Part shown: positions 48,489-57,126 of the stretch, in pieces
Layout: every line of letters begins with the position of its first letter
Position numbering within the stretch: position 1 is the first letter of the stretch
Source of the DNA: CAWDMC01 sp963803295
GTDB lineage: Bacteria; Acidobacteriota; Terriglobia; UBA7540
Assembly: GCA_963803295.1 (NCBI GenBank)
Contig: CAWDMC010000010.1
Coordinates: 248,001 to 312,000, forward strand
Length of the DNA stretch: 64,000 nucleotides
Direction: 5' to 3'
Translations under genes and position numbers: made by a program
Notes under the pieces: generated by a model
The model's input: only the letters and a program-made list of their open reading frames with translations
Told to the model about the DNA's origin: nothing
Databases searched by the model: none

Positions 48489-50102
48489 GTGGATCTCAGT
48501 CGCTCGTTTTCCCCAGCTCGAGTCGCCAGCGGCCTGATGGCGCTACTTCTTGCGAACTCGGCGCTGTATCCTCAAAATCTGCCGCCGGGACAGGCGGTGT
48601 CTGAAGCGGGTGCGTCCGCCGTGAGTCTCGATGAACTGCGGCGGCAGATCCACGAATTGAGCTCTGAACTGCACGAGATGCGCGCGGAAGTCGAGGAGGC
48701 ACGTGGTGAGGCGAGTGAGCTCAGGCACGAGCTCAAGAACACCACCGAACAGATGCTAGCTCTTAGAAATTCGCTCAGTTCCTCCTTAAGCCAGAACAAA
48801 ACTCAAGCCGACCGCCCCTCCGGCCCGCCGTCGAGCGCCCAACCCAGGGACCTCGACAGCCGGATCTCGAAAGTCGAGGAGGAACAGGAACTATTGAACG
48901 GGAAGATTGATGATCAGTACCAGACTAAAGTTGAGAGTGGGTCCAAGTATCGCGTTCGTTTATCCGGCATGGCACTATTTAATGCGTTTACTACGCGCGG
49001 CGCCACCAACAATTTCGATCTGCCCGGTTTCGCTGTGCGGCATTCCATCGGAATTTCCAATAGCGGAATCGGCGCTTCCTTGCGGCAGTCCGTGCTGGGA
49101 CTCGAGGTGTTTGGCCCCGAGGTCGCTGGAGCAAAGACGAGGGCTGACCTACGGGCCGATTTCTTCGGTGGTCTTACCCAGACTCCGGAAGGGGTCGCCA
49201 CTGGAATCGTTCGCCTTCGCACTGCAGGTCTTCGAATGGACTGGCAGAACACATCCTTAGTCATCGGACAGTATGCTCCCTTGTTCTCGCCGTTTTCACC
49301 AACTTCGCTGGCTTCGATCGCTTATCCAGCGCTCGCCGATGCAGGCAACCTATGGGTCTGGACTCCACAAGTGTCGGTGAAGCGCCGGTTTACTTTTTCG
49401 GGGGGATCGAATCTATCCTTGGAAGGGGGTGTCATGGACCCTCTCACTGGTGAAGCGCCCTCCAGTCTTTACTATCGTTCTGCTCAGGCCGGTGAGAGGG
49501 CAGGACAGCCTGCGTACGCGGCCAGAGTCGGCTGGGGCCGCAGCCCGCGAGAGGGAGACTTGTCAGTAGGGGTGGGCGGCTACTACGCCCGTCAGAATTG
49601 GGGTAGCGGCCAGATGATCGACGCTTGGGCAGGAACTGCCGATTGGAACATGCCCTTGAGTCATTGGCTCTCGCTCACCGGTGAGTTCTATAGCGGGCAC
49701 GCTATCGGCGGTCTGGGTGCGGCCGAGGGTACGAGCGTTGCATACATCGGCCCACAGAACGGTCCGTGGACGGCCGTCCGGGGGATCGCTTCGACAGGCG
49801 GCTGGGCGCAACTCAAATTCATGCCCATCGAAAGACTCGAATTCAACGGAGCTTGGGGAGAGGATTTTTCATCCGCTTCGGGGCGTCAGTATGGGTCCGG
49901 TGACTCGGGCTATCAGTACTATGACCCTATCGGAAGGAATATGAGCTTCTCCGTCAACGGAATCTATCGTTTACGCTCCAACCTGATGTTCTCTCTCGAT
50001 ACCGGCGCTTACGCACTTCGGAACATCAACCTGAATTGTTCACAGCAAACCAGTTCACCTTTAGCGCCGCAACCTCTTTTTGAAATGGGGTCAAGGAGAT
50101 GA
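48489..50102 (+). CDS. outer-membrane porin-like barrel with N-terminal coiled coil
   Basis: 537 residues: signal peptide (VASGLMALLLANSALYPQ), a long coiled coil with leucine/glutamate heptads (about residues 50-110, for example LDELRRQIHELSSELHEM), then a beta-barrel region with alternating strands. The layout resembles trimeric porins whose coiled coil spans the periplasm. The start is GTG 48489 with AAGGAGG upstream; the open frame extends to 48255, but that part looks non-coding. It overlaps the next gene by four bases (ATGA). The substrate is unknown; coupling to a cupredoxin-like protein suggests metal or redox traffic. Confidence 0.75.
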   Translation: MDLSRSFSPARVASGLMALLLANSALYPQNLPPGQAVSEAGASAVSLDELRRQIHELSSELHEMRAEVEEARGEASELRHELKNTTEQMLALRNSLSSSLSQNKTQADRPSGPPSSAQPRDLDSRISKVEEEQELLNGKIDDQYQTKVESGSKYRVRLSGMALFNAFTTRGATNNFDLPGFAVRHSIGISNSGIGASLRQSVLGLEVFGPEVAGAKTRADLRADFFGGLTQTPEGVATGIVRLRTAGLRMDWQNTSLVIGQYAPLFSPFSPTSLASIAYPALADAGNLWVWTPQVSVKRRFTFSGGSNLSLEGGVMDPLTGEAPSSLYYRSAQAGERAGQPAYAARVGWGRSPREGDLSVGVGGYYARQNWGSGQMIDAWAGTADWNMPLSHWLSLTGEFYSGHAIGGLGAAEGTSVAYIGPQNGPWTAVRGIASTGGWAQLKFMPIERLEFNGAWGEDFSSASGRQYGSGDSGYQYYDPIGRNMSFSVNGIYRLRSNLMFSLDTGAYALRNINLNCSQQTSSPLAPQPLFEMGSRR

Positions 50103-50854
50103 TTTGCAAAGTGCCACGACCCTACCGCCCGGCGCTGGTCGTTGGACTGATTGGATCGCTTCTTTTGCCTGGCGGTCTGCTGGCCCGGGGCCTGACGGTA
50201 AACGGACACGTCACCTTTGTTGCATCTGTGCGGAAAGGCAAGCAAGCTGACAATTCGAATGCAGTGATATGGCTGACTCGACTTAGTGACGAGGGTGAGT
50301 CCACGGAACTCCGCAACGGGTGGGGCTCTGAAGAGTTCCGGCTTGTACAAAAGAACAAGCAGTTCATACCTCACATCCTGGTCGTTCCGGCAGGCGCGCG
50401 GGTCGAGTTCCCAAACTCCGATCCCTTCTTCCACAATGTTTTCTCCCTTTTCGATGGCAAGAGATTCGATTTGGGGCTATATGAGGCTGGCACCATGCCA
50501 AAGGTTACCTTCAACTCACCTGGCGTCAGTTATATCTTCTGCAACATTCATCCCGAAATGAGTGCAGTAGTTATTGTGACGAAAACGCCATACTACGCGG
50601 TCTCGAACGTCTCGGGAGCCTTTACGATGAGAAGCGTTCCGGCCGGGCGGTATCGACTGAATGTTTGGCACGAACGCTGTCTGCCTGACACGCTTAAGGC
50701 AATGTCACGCGTAATCACCGTCTCGCCTGACTCGGTTTGGTTAGGGGATCTCCGATTGTCTGCATCCGGCGACATCCTCAGCAAACACAAAAACAAGTAC
50801 GGCCGGGACTATGAGCCAACGGAGTCTTTGAATCCCCTATACGGCACGCCCTGA
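50099..50854 (+). CDS. exported cupredoxin-like protein
   Basis: 251 residues with a signal peptide (LIGSLLLPGGLLARG), then a cupredoxin (plastocyanin-type) domain at about residues 90-165. FFHNVFSLF gives a first His, and CNIHPEMSAVV gives Cys, His and Met, the type-1 copper ligand set. A small carboxypeptidase-regulatory-like domain follows (YYAVSNVSGAFTMRSVPAGRY). Such proteins carry electrons or bind copper in the periplasm. Translationally coupled to the upstream porin-like gene. Confidence 0.82.
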   Translation: MICKVPRPYRPALVVGLIGSLLLPGGLLARGLTVNGHVTFVASVRKGKQADNSNAVIWLTRLSDEGESTELRNGWGSEEFRLVQKNKQFIPHILVVPAGARVEFPNSDPFFHNVFSLFDGKRFDLGLYEAGTMPKVTFNSPGVSYIFCNIHPEMSAVVIVTKTPYYAVSNVSGAFTMRSVPAGRYRLNVWHERCLPDTLKAMSRVITVSPDSVWLGDLRLSASGDILSKHKNKYGRDYEPTESLNPLYGTP

Positions 50855-51101
50855 AATTAGTTCGATTCCCACCAAGGCCGTTCGGGCCAGTCAAGAAGAA
50901 TTGACAGAAAATTTACCAATAGCCTGCAGCCACCGCGTTCGAATCAGGTTGCAGAATTGGTTCGCGTTCGTAGTCGAACGAATAAGTTCGAAAACCACTG
51001 TAAACCTCTAAACGCGATAACGAGGGATCTCCGGTTACGTGGCTTCGTGGCTTGGCGGCTGACCGTGGCGATCATCGTAAGACGCCGGAGTGCGAGCCGG
51101 G

Positions 51102-51905
51102 TCAGAGCCGCTCAAATTCGAGCAGGCTGTGATCTGCCGCATCCCGGAGCAAGGGAACACGGCCCAAGGAGCGATCAATCGCCACCAGGCAGCTAAAAAC
51201 TTGCGGATGGCGCCGAACCCAATTTTCCAAGTAAGACGGAGGAACAGCTAGCCCGATGCCCCAATAACGCAGCCGCCTAAATTCCGGCGCAAAGATCCTG
51301 AACATCGCGTCAGCCGTATAGTACTGAACTCTGACGGTCTCGCCGCCACTTAACCGAGCGTCGACCCCGTGGCGCTGGAATCGCCGGAACGCCTTGCGGG
51401 CGTTGCCGTGCGCCAGATACCAGGCGACCTCCCAGGCAACTAGGTGACCGGCCATACAAAGGAGAGCACGGCCGCCGGGCTTCACGCGATGTGCCAATTC
51501 TCGAGCAACTGCGGGCAGGTTCTCCACACAATTCAAGCCGGCGAAGTTCGAGAAGACCCCGTCAAACAGACCTTCCTCTTCAAGCAAACCAATATCTTCA
51601 GTCGCCAGCACTCGGAAGCGCACCGGAGCCAAAAGCTTCGCCGTGCGGAGCCGTCGACAAGCGACCTGAATCATCTTGGGTGCGATATCGCAGGCAAGCA
51701 CTTCCACGCCGCGCTCGCCCAAGTGCATGGCATCCACGCCGGTGCCGCAATTCAACTCCAGGATCCGCTCGCCTGGTCGGAAGCAATGGTCGAGTACTCG
51801 CCAGACAGCAGCACGCTGCGCCTGCCCGATAGCCGAGTTGGTAAACACCTCGTCGTAACTCTCAGCCAGACTGTCAAAGGGTGGAGGGGTTCTAGTCCCC
51901 GGCAA
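51102..51905 (-). CDS. class I SAM-dependent methyltransferase
   Basis: 267 residues. Rossmann-fold methyltransferase with motif I ILELNCGTGVDAM near residue 50 and a post-motif acidic residue in VLACDIAPKMI. The visible start is TTG 51905 with no clear ribosome-binding site, only 14 bases after the stop of the radical SAM gene upstream, so coupling by read-through is likely. The N-terminus FDSLAESYDEVFT is typical of small-molecule or lipid methyltransferases. Probably part of one pathway with the two radical SAM proteins. Confidence 0.82.
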   Translation of the reverse strand: MPGTRTPPPFDSLAESYDEVFTNSAIGQAQRAAVWRVLDHCFRPGERILELNCGTGVDAMHLGERGVEVLACDIAPKMIQVACRRLRTAKLLAPVRFRVLATEDIGLLEEEGLFDGVFSNFAGLNCVENLPAVARELAHRVKPGGRALLCMAGHLVAWEVAWYLAHGNARKAFRRFQRHGVDARLSGGETVRVQYYTADAMFRIFAPEFRRLRYWGIGLAVPPSYLENWVRRHPQVFSCLVAIDRSLGRVPLLRDAADHSLLEFERL

Positions 51906-51919
51906 GGTGGGCGTTGCGT

Positions 51920-53341
51920 TTATAAGGCCTCCACCTCCCGGCTAGAGGCGTGGAGCGCCCCGCGGGCCTCAGCGATCTTGCCATGCAACTCAGCCACAAG
52001 CACCTCGTTCGCGGATTCGGAGTCGCCGTCGAGCAACTGGCTTAACGCCACTTCGTGTCGAAGCAACTGGTCGGCGTACTGGTAGAATCGGCGAGAGTGC
52101 CGTCCGGCAACACGGTAGTCGCGATCCGATCCCTCCGCCCAGGCCTTCGCCGCAACGAGTCGAGATTCCACCTCCTCGTAATACGGCGTGCCCTTGATGG
52201 GATAGGACACCGTGGTAAAGAACACGTCGGGCCGAGATTTCTTGACATGCTCGATCGTGGCCTCGATATCCTCGATTTCTTCCCCCGTGTAACCCCACAT
52301 CAGGAACATGCCGCTCTTGATGCCGCGCGATTTCGCCAGAGCGACAGCCGTACGTACCTGGTCCACGGTGACGCCTCGCTCCATGGCGTCGAGCACGCGC
52401 TGCGATCCGCTTTCCGAACCGATCCAAAGGCGAAAGCAGCCGAGCTCGGCCAGTGTGTCCATGACCGGCGCGTTCAGACGGTCCGCCCGCGAGATGCACT
52501 CGAAGAGGAGCCGCAAACCTCGTCGTTTCATTTCTGCCGCGAATTGGTATAGCCATCCGTGGTGAATTGTGAAAACATCGTCGGCGATCCAGGCCATGTC
52601 AGGCCGATAGCGTTCGATCAGCCATTCCAGCTCATCGACGACCGATCCGGGTTTCCGGCGACGGTGTGTCTTGCCGAAGACTTCATGACTGCACCAGCGG
52701 CAATGATAAGGGCAGCCTCGCGCCGTGATCAGCGAGACCGAGCCCATGCCGTGATGTTTGCGCCACGTTTCCACGTAGCGCTCAATCTGGATGGCCCCCC
52801 GATCGGGCCAAGGCTGGGTATCGATATCTCCTATCGGAGATCGCGGCGGCGTACGATAAACAGAGCCATCGCTGTCCAGAAAAGCGATCCCGTTAATGGC
52901 GGAGAGTGCCTGAGTCCGTTCACGGGAGCCATCCCTGACCGCTCGCAGCGCGGGAAGCAGTTCCTCCACGGTTGTCTCGCCTTCGCCCATCACCACCACA
53001 TCTGCCCCGTGGTCCAGGTACTCACGCGTGTAAGCGCCGGGCTCCGGACCTCCGGCCACGGTCTGCCATCCCGCCTCTTTCGCGACCCGCAGAATCTCAA
53101 GCACATTGGGACGGGTCATGAGATTGGCGTACACGCCAAGAACCGCAGGGGAAGTCGTCCGCAGAAGGTCGTAGAGCTGGATACGAGAAGAGAACGTTGA
53201 ATCAAAGACCTCGACCGCTACGCCTTTTGCCCGAAGGTGCGAAGATATGTAGAGGATCCCCAGGGGAGCGTAGGGTTTCATGATCTGGCGCTCTTTCGGG
53301 TCCTCCTGCAGGAAATAGCCGTGAGTGAGTAGGAGGTCCAT
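51920..53341 (-). CDS. B12-binding-domain radical SAM protein
   Basis: 473 residues. The N-terminal 150 residues form a cobalamin-binding-like Rossmann domain (PYAPLGILYISSHLR, VVMGEGETTVEELL). Then comes the radical SAM barrel with CxxxCxxC in RGCPYHCRWC (C210, C214, C217), typical of class B radical SAM methyltransferases and related enzymes. The canonical DxHxxG cobalamin motif is not seen, so B12 may be bound base-off without a His ligand or not at all. Start ATG 53341, three codons inside a TTG-initiated frame. Same strand as a paralogue 30 bases upstream. Confidence 0.85.
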   Translation of the reverse strand: MDLLLTHGYFLQEDPKERQIMKPYAPLGILYISSHLRAKGVAVEVFDSTFSSRIQLYDLLRTTSPAVLGVYANLMTRPNVLEILRVAKEAGWQTVAGGPEPGAYTREYLDHGADVVVMGEGETTVEELLPALRAVRDGSRERTQALSAINGIAFLDSDGSVYRTPPRSPIGDIDTQPWPDRGAIQIERYVETWRKHHGMGSVSLITARGCPYHCRWCSHEVFGKTHRRRKPGSVVDELEWLIERYRPDMAWIADDVFTIHHGWLYQFAAEMKRRGLRLLFECISRADRLNAPVMDTLAELGCFRLWIGSESGSQRVLDAMERGVTVDQVRTAVALAKSRGIKSGMFLMWGYTGEEIEDIEATIEHVKKSRPDVFFTTVSYPIKGTPYYEEVESRLVAAKAWAEGSDRDYRVAGRHSRRFYQYADQLLRHEVALSQLLDGDSESANEVLVAELHGKIAEARGALHASSREVEAL

Positions 53342-53371
53342 GGTTGGCAATCCGTGCTTCCTAATCTGTCG

Positions 53372-54889
53372 CTATTGATTCGCCGTTCGGATCTCGGTCC
53401 TTTTTACTTCTGTGGAGAGCGCCAGAGGTTCGAGCGTTGGCTTGGGATTACGGCACGTTTTTTCCAGGCGGCGAACTTCTTCCCATAATTCTGCCACCTC
53501 AGACGGCCGGCGTAGAACACGATCAGGCCGAATCCAAGACTTTCCCTTTATGCTTGATCTGTCCGGGCAGTGCAGATCGACCTCGGAATGGAGGGCATCA
53601 CGCAGCGCCCGGTAGAATTCGTCGGTGTAAGTTCCCTTGAACATCACGGAAAGGTCGTCACTGTCAATCCAGTTTCTCTTCTCTCCCAACTCCTCGCGCA
53701 CCCGTTCGTAGAACCGCGTGCCGGGCAGCGGATACGATACGGATACGCCGATATCATCCGGCCGCGTGTTCTGAACCAGGAGGATCGTGTCACCGATATC
53801 GTTCCAGGTCTCTCCCGGGTATCCAAATTGCAGGAAGAAGCAGGCGCGAATTCCCTCCCGGCGCAGATGCTCACGGGCAACCGGAACCTGCTCGACCCGC
53901 GTTCCCTTTTCCATGGCGTCGAGAATGCCCTGGGATCCGGACTCGACCCCCATCCAAACCTCGTTGCAGCCGGCACGGCGCAAAGCAGCAGCCGTGTCAG
54001 CTGTAATCAGGTTTACGCGCGATTGAATTCTGAACGGGAGAACGGCCTCGCGCCTCTCCACCGCGGAGGCGAAATCTTCGACCCACTGCCGCTTCAACCC
54101 GAAGACATCGTCGGCAAACCAAAGGTGCTCGGCCCCGTAGAGCTCCTTCAGATGCTTCATCTCGCCGGCTACATCCTCGGCTGAGCGTACGTGAAAGGAG
54201 TCGCCGTAAATTGGCCTGGCGCACCAGTTGCAGCGATAGGGGCAGCCGCGGCTCGTCACCAGATTCATTGAGAAGGCGCCGTGTGCTTGCTGCCAAAGCC
54301 GGCGGTAGGCTTCGGGATCGATTAGGTCGCGAGCGGGCAAGGGAAGCGTATCGAGATCCCGCAACAAGGGCCGAGAGGGCGCCCGAAAGAGGCGGCCTGC
54401 CTTTTGAAAGAAAGTAACTCCCGGAATATGGTCCGGTTCGGGATTAGCCTCTTTCAACAGGGACTGCACAAGCTCAAGCAGTGTCCACTCAGCCTCTCCC
54501 AGCAGAACGTAGTCGGCGCCGTGTCGCAGGTAGTCCTCGGTGTGGTCTGAAGAGTCCGGGCCATTCACAACCGTGCTGGCACCCGAGAGGCGGGCCGCGC
54601 GCAGCATGGCAAAAGCCGCCTGTCGCATGCGGCTAAGGCACATCTTGGAAAGGAAGTTGAAATTGTCCTCGTACAGGGCCACCAGGCGTGGGCGATGACG
54701 GTCCAGGGCTTCCGGAAAGCCCCGCTCCGGATCCTCCAGCATAGTGTCGAACAATGCCACCGAAAAGCCGTGCTTGCGTAAGAGCGCCGCCGCGTAGAGC
54801 GTCCCCAGCGGCGGATAGGGCTGCATCTTGCGTACCTGCTTGGGGTCGTAGAACAAATGATACGAATGGCTCAGCAAAACGTCGACCAA
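53372..54889 (-). CDS. B12-binding-domain radical SAM protein, paralogue
   Basis: 505 residues with the same layout as the gene downstream: cobalamin-binding-like domain (PYPPLGTLYAAALLR, VLLGEAEWTLLEL), then a radical SAM domain with RGCPYRCNWC (C216, C220, C223), and an extra C-terminal helical segment. Start TTG 54889 behind GAGAGGAAG. The strong similarity of the two (YGDSFHVRSAEDVAGEM versus FGKTHRRRKPGSVVDEL at matching positions) points to tandem duplication and division of labour. The product is unknown; lipid, hopanoid or natural-product methylation are possibilities. Confidence 0.86.
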   Translation of the reverse strand: MVDVLLSHSYHLFYDPKQVRKMQPYPPLGTLYAAALLRKHGFSVALFDTMLEDPERGFPEALDRHRPRLVALYEDNFNFLSKMCLSRMRQAAFAMLRAARLSGASTVVNGPDSSDHTEDYLRHGADYVLLGEAEWTLLELVQSLLKEANPEPDHIPGVTFFQKAGRLFRAPSRPLLRDLDTLPLPARDLIDPEAYRRLWQQAHGAFSMNLVTSRGCPYRCNWCARPIYGDSFHVRSAEDVAGEMKHLKELYGAEHLWFADDVFGLKRQWVEDFASAVERREAVLPFRIQSRVNLITADTAAALRRAGCNEVWMGVESGSQGILDAMEKGTRVEQVPVAREHLRREGIRACFFLQFGYPGETWNDIGDTILLVQNTRPDDIGVSVSYPLPGTRFYERVREELGEKRNWIDSDDLSVMFKGTYTDEFYRALRDALHSEVDLHCPDRSSIKGKSWIRPDRVLRRPSEVAELWEEVRRLEKTCRNPKPTLEPLALSTEVKRTEIRTANQ

Positions 54890-55213
54890 GGGCTTCCTCT
54901 CTGTTCCCCGAATTATCGCCTGAGCCGCCAGGACACGGATGATTTATCCCACAGACGCGATGTGGCTGAGCCCGCTCTCGCCGAGCCGACAAACATCGCC
55001 TTGAACCACTCGGCAAAGCAGGTCGGTCGCTACCTGCGATTCACTCGACTGCTTCCGACCTCCTTTACCTTCTGTGATCCCTCTACACAACCACCCTAGC
55101 GACGAGCGTCGCGAAACAGCCGACGGAATCGATCTTGTATATCTTGCTCAAGAGTATTCTACGCAGCGATCCCGTGTTGTAGGGTAAGGGGATGTAAGTA
55201 ATTTGTCAATTGT

Positions 55214-55233
55214 TTGTCCGTGATTGTCCGTGA
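55214..55233. repeat. tandem repeat 2 x TTGTCCGTGA
   Basis: Two exact adjacent copies of TTGTCCGTGA. One turn of DNA apart, they could be a binding site for a regulator of the radical SAM operon; a simple duplication is equally possible. Confidence 0.5.
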
Positions 55234-55379
55234 TCCTCGTTGCTACTTAAACCCAGCAACGTATTCTCGGCAACGACGAGCAACATTTGTGCGCCCAAAT
55301 TCAGGAACTGATTAGAGGGCGCATATTACCGTCCTCTCTCCGCCCTAGACCCGTTCCTGTTCAGCGCCGCGTTCCTGTA

Positions 55380-55398
55380 GCCCCGGTCGCTCCGGGGC
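55380..55398 (-). terminator. GC-rich hairpin after the cytochrome/barrel gene
   Basis: GCCCCGG / CCGGGGC with a 5-base loop, 13 bases past the stop on the minus strand. No T run follows, so intrinsic termination is plausible but not certain. Confidence 0.4.
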
Positions 55399-55410
55399 GG
55401 CTGCACGGTT

Positions 55411-56835
55411 TCAGAAAGCCTGCCGTGTCAGGTCGAACCCGACGAATAGGCCGCTGGGTTTGTCGGCCTGAGGATTGTTTAGGAAACTTGCGTTAGTGCC
55501 GGCCCGTTCCGCCACGGTGGTTCCAGGGCTGTTGGTGAACCCGAAGGTAAAAGCATGCCGCCAGATCTTCTTCTGGATCCCAAAGGCATAGGCCGGCCGA
55601 TGGATGTCCAAAGGTCTTCCATTGACTACAGTGGGAATGACCTCGGCCACCAAAGCCACAGTGGGCCGGATATCAACCGCTCCGCCTACACCGAGCGAGA
55701 GGGTGTTGTAACCCGGGAGCGAAGGAAACGAACTCGACTCATACGACCCCGGCGAAAAAAGGCGCCGGGCGTTCAAGGAAACAGTGGGGACAAAGTAAAT
55801 CTGGGCGTGCCGGGTGATGCTTCGCGAAAATACTCCTTCGATGTTCTCGGTAAAGTCCTGGCGGAAGTTATTTCGACCCTCGATAGACACCCGCACTGCC
55901 GCGTTGAGCGGTTGCCCGTCGTGCTCATCGAGGAAATTGTACGCCGCCATGAGCTGGACAGGCCTGCCGATGAAAGTGGGAGACCGGTAAATGCTCACCG
56001 ACAGCTTTTGCGTCAGGCCATAGCGAAATCCAAACGAGGACAACGAGAAGCCGTCCAGGCCGATCAAAGCGCCGCCGCGAGCCGTGCCCGAGAACGCCGG
56101 GTCAAAAGCGAAACGGTGAGTGAAATTAATATAGAAGCCGTGGCGATCGAGGCGACGCCCGGTCGGCAGGCTGAAAACGAGGTCGTCTCCGGGCTCATAG
56201 ACCTTGGGCTTGGCGCGCTCGTTGGCCGCGCTTGTGGTAGCCGCTCCGGCCGGTTTCGTCTCAGCTAACGAGCGCACGTAGCGTTGGACTGCCGCAATCT
56301 CATCCGGTGACAGCTTGTCGCGCCAGGCCGGCATCGCCGTCCCATTTTTCCCGTTGCTGATAATGTCGATCATCTGTTGGTCGGAAAGGCTTGCCTGCAG
56401 CTTGGGATCGGTGAAGTCGGGCGTTTTCGTGGAGGACAGGCCTTTCCCATCCGCTCCATGGCAGGTGGCGCAGTTCTTCTGGAAGCTTCCCGCACCTTGG
56501 TCGTTGGCGGCGAATATGGCCGTTCGCGCCGTATCTCGCGGGGCTTCAGGTGGATCCAACTCGCGCACCGTTCGGGCCGCTACATCGACGATATAGCTCT
56601 TATTGCCGCGCTTCAGCCGAAGAGTAGATGCGGAACCCTGCACAAACTCGATTCCGAGTTCTCTCGCGAGGCCCGCGGCTTCATTGCTTTGACCCCGTTG
56701 AACGTTTGAGCCGAGGGAAGCTTCCGATTTCTCGATTGACGCCCGTTCCTTCGCTAGCGCAGCGCACGAAGTGAAAACGAGAGCGCTAACCATCAATCTT
56801 GTTGCGAGCCTAATTACGGCGAGCATTTTCTTCAC
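55411..56835 (-). CDS. cytochrome c fused to a DUF5777-type beta-barrel
   Basis: 474 residues. Signal peptide, a short N-terminal region, a class I cytochrome c domain with haem motif CATCH (near residue 122) and axial Met in GTAMPAW (near residue 168), then from about residue 215 a beta-barrel of the DUF5777 type (LPTGRRLDRHGFYINFTHRF onward, ending FVGFDLTRQAF). The start is GTG 56835 with AGGAGG nine bases upstream; a TTG at 56841 is too close to the ribosome-binding site. One chain would place a haem at the periplasmic face of an outer-membrane barrel. A CTGACA/TAACAT promoter lies upstream. It stands alone between a radical SAM operon and a metallophosphoesterase. Confidence 0.85.
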   Translation of the reverse strand: MKKMLAVIRLATRLMVSALVFTSCAALAKERASIEKSEASLGSNVQRGQSNEAAGLARELGIEFVQGSASTLRLKRGNKSYIVDVAARTVRELDPPEAPRDTARTAIFAANDQGAGSFQKNCATCHGADGKGLSSTKTPDFTDPKLQASLSDQQMIDIISNGKNGTAMPAWRDKLSPDEIAAVQRYVRSLAETKPAGAATTSAANERAKPKVYEPGDDLVFSLPTGRRLDRHGFYINFTHRFAFDPAFSGTARGGALIGLDGFSLSSFGFRYGLTQKLSVSIYRSPTFIGRPVQLMAAYNFLDEHDGQPLNAAVRVSIEGRNNFRQDFTENIEGVFSRSITRHAQIYFVPTVSLNARRLFSPGSYESSSFPSLPGYNTLSLGVGGAVDIRPTVALVAEVIPTVVNGRPLDIHRPAYAFGIQKKIWRHAFTFGFTNSPGTTVAERAGTNASFLNNPQADKPSGLFVGFDLTRQAF

Positions 56836-56892
56836 GGACAATTACCTCCTGGAACCGTTAGATGCCAGCTCTGGGCGCGCCTCGTCAGGGCG

Positions 56893-56921
56893 ATGTTAAA
56901 AAGATGTAAGGTGTTTGTCAG
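56893..56921 (-). promoter_or_regulatory. promoter of the cytochrome/barrel gene
   Basis: On the minus strand CTGACA (56916-56921), a 17-base spacer and TAACAT (56893-56898), about 58 bases upstream of the GTG. Good spacing, moderate match. Confidence 0.5.
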
Positions 56922-56989
56922 GGGTGAGATCTTCGACAGCGGATTCCAAAATAATAGGGAAAAGGCAGAGCTACGCTCTGCGCCAGGCG

Positions 56990-57040
56990 GCCAGCGTGAA
57001 CCGCTATGCCTATGTGTTGAATAATCCGACTAGCGGGTAG
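56990..57040 (+). pseudogene. remnant of an RHS-family core domain
   Basis: Seventeen codons read ASVNRYAYVLNNPTSG and stop. NRYAYVLNNPTS is the highly conserved end of the RHS repeat-associated core, which normally continues to a toxin or to IDPLG. No RHS repeats lie upstream, and the stop is supplied by the start of a palindromic element at 57033. It is the scar of a lost RHS gene. Confidence 0.6.
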
Positions 57041-57126
57041 CCCGGACCTGCTTCACAAGGTCCGCAGCTCTTCCTTTCGAAGACGCGCAAAAGCCGCAGA
57101 TCTACAACTCGGGTCTGCGCTACCCG
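57033..57126. repeat. palindromic element next to the RHS remnant
   Basis: Ends GCGGGTAGC (57033-57041) and GCTACCCGC (57118-57126) are perfect inverted repeats. A nested CGGACCT / AGGTCCG hairpin lies just inside the left end. The layout (GTAG/CTAC-type ends around internal hairpins) resembles the elements at 8808 and 60585. Confidence 0.55.

Larger units (their letters stand above)
54890..55410. other. intergenic gap, radical SAM to cytochrome/barrel gene
   Basis: 521 bases without a credible gene. It contains a tandem 10-base repeat (55214-55233) and a GC-rich stem (55380-55398), listed separately. A promoter for the leftward radical SAM genes must lie here, but I could not identify good -35/-10 boxes. 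Confidence 0.45.

Noticed and set aside
50957..51196. 79-codon open frame after the cupredoxin gene
   Set aside because: Overlaps the methyltransferase 3' end on the other strand and shows no protein-like pattern.
55555..56268. Plus-strand open frame (237 codons) opposite the cytochrome/barrel gene
   Set aside because: Shadow frame without recognisable sequence; the opposite strand has CATCH and a barrel pattern.
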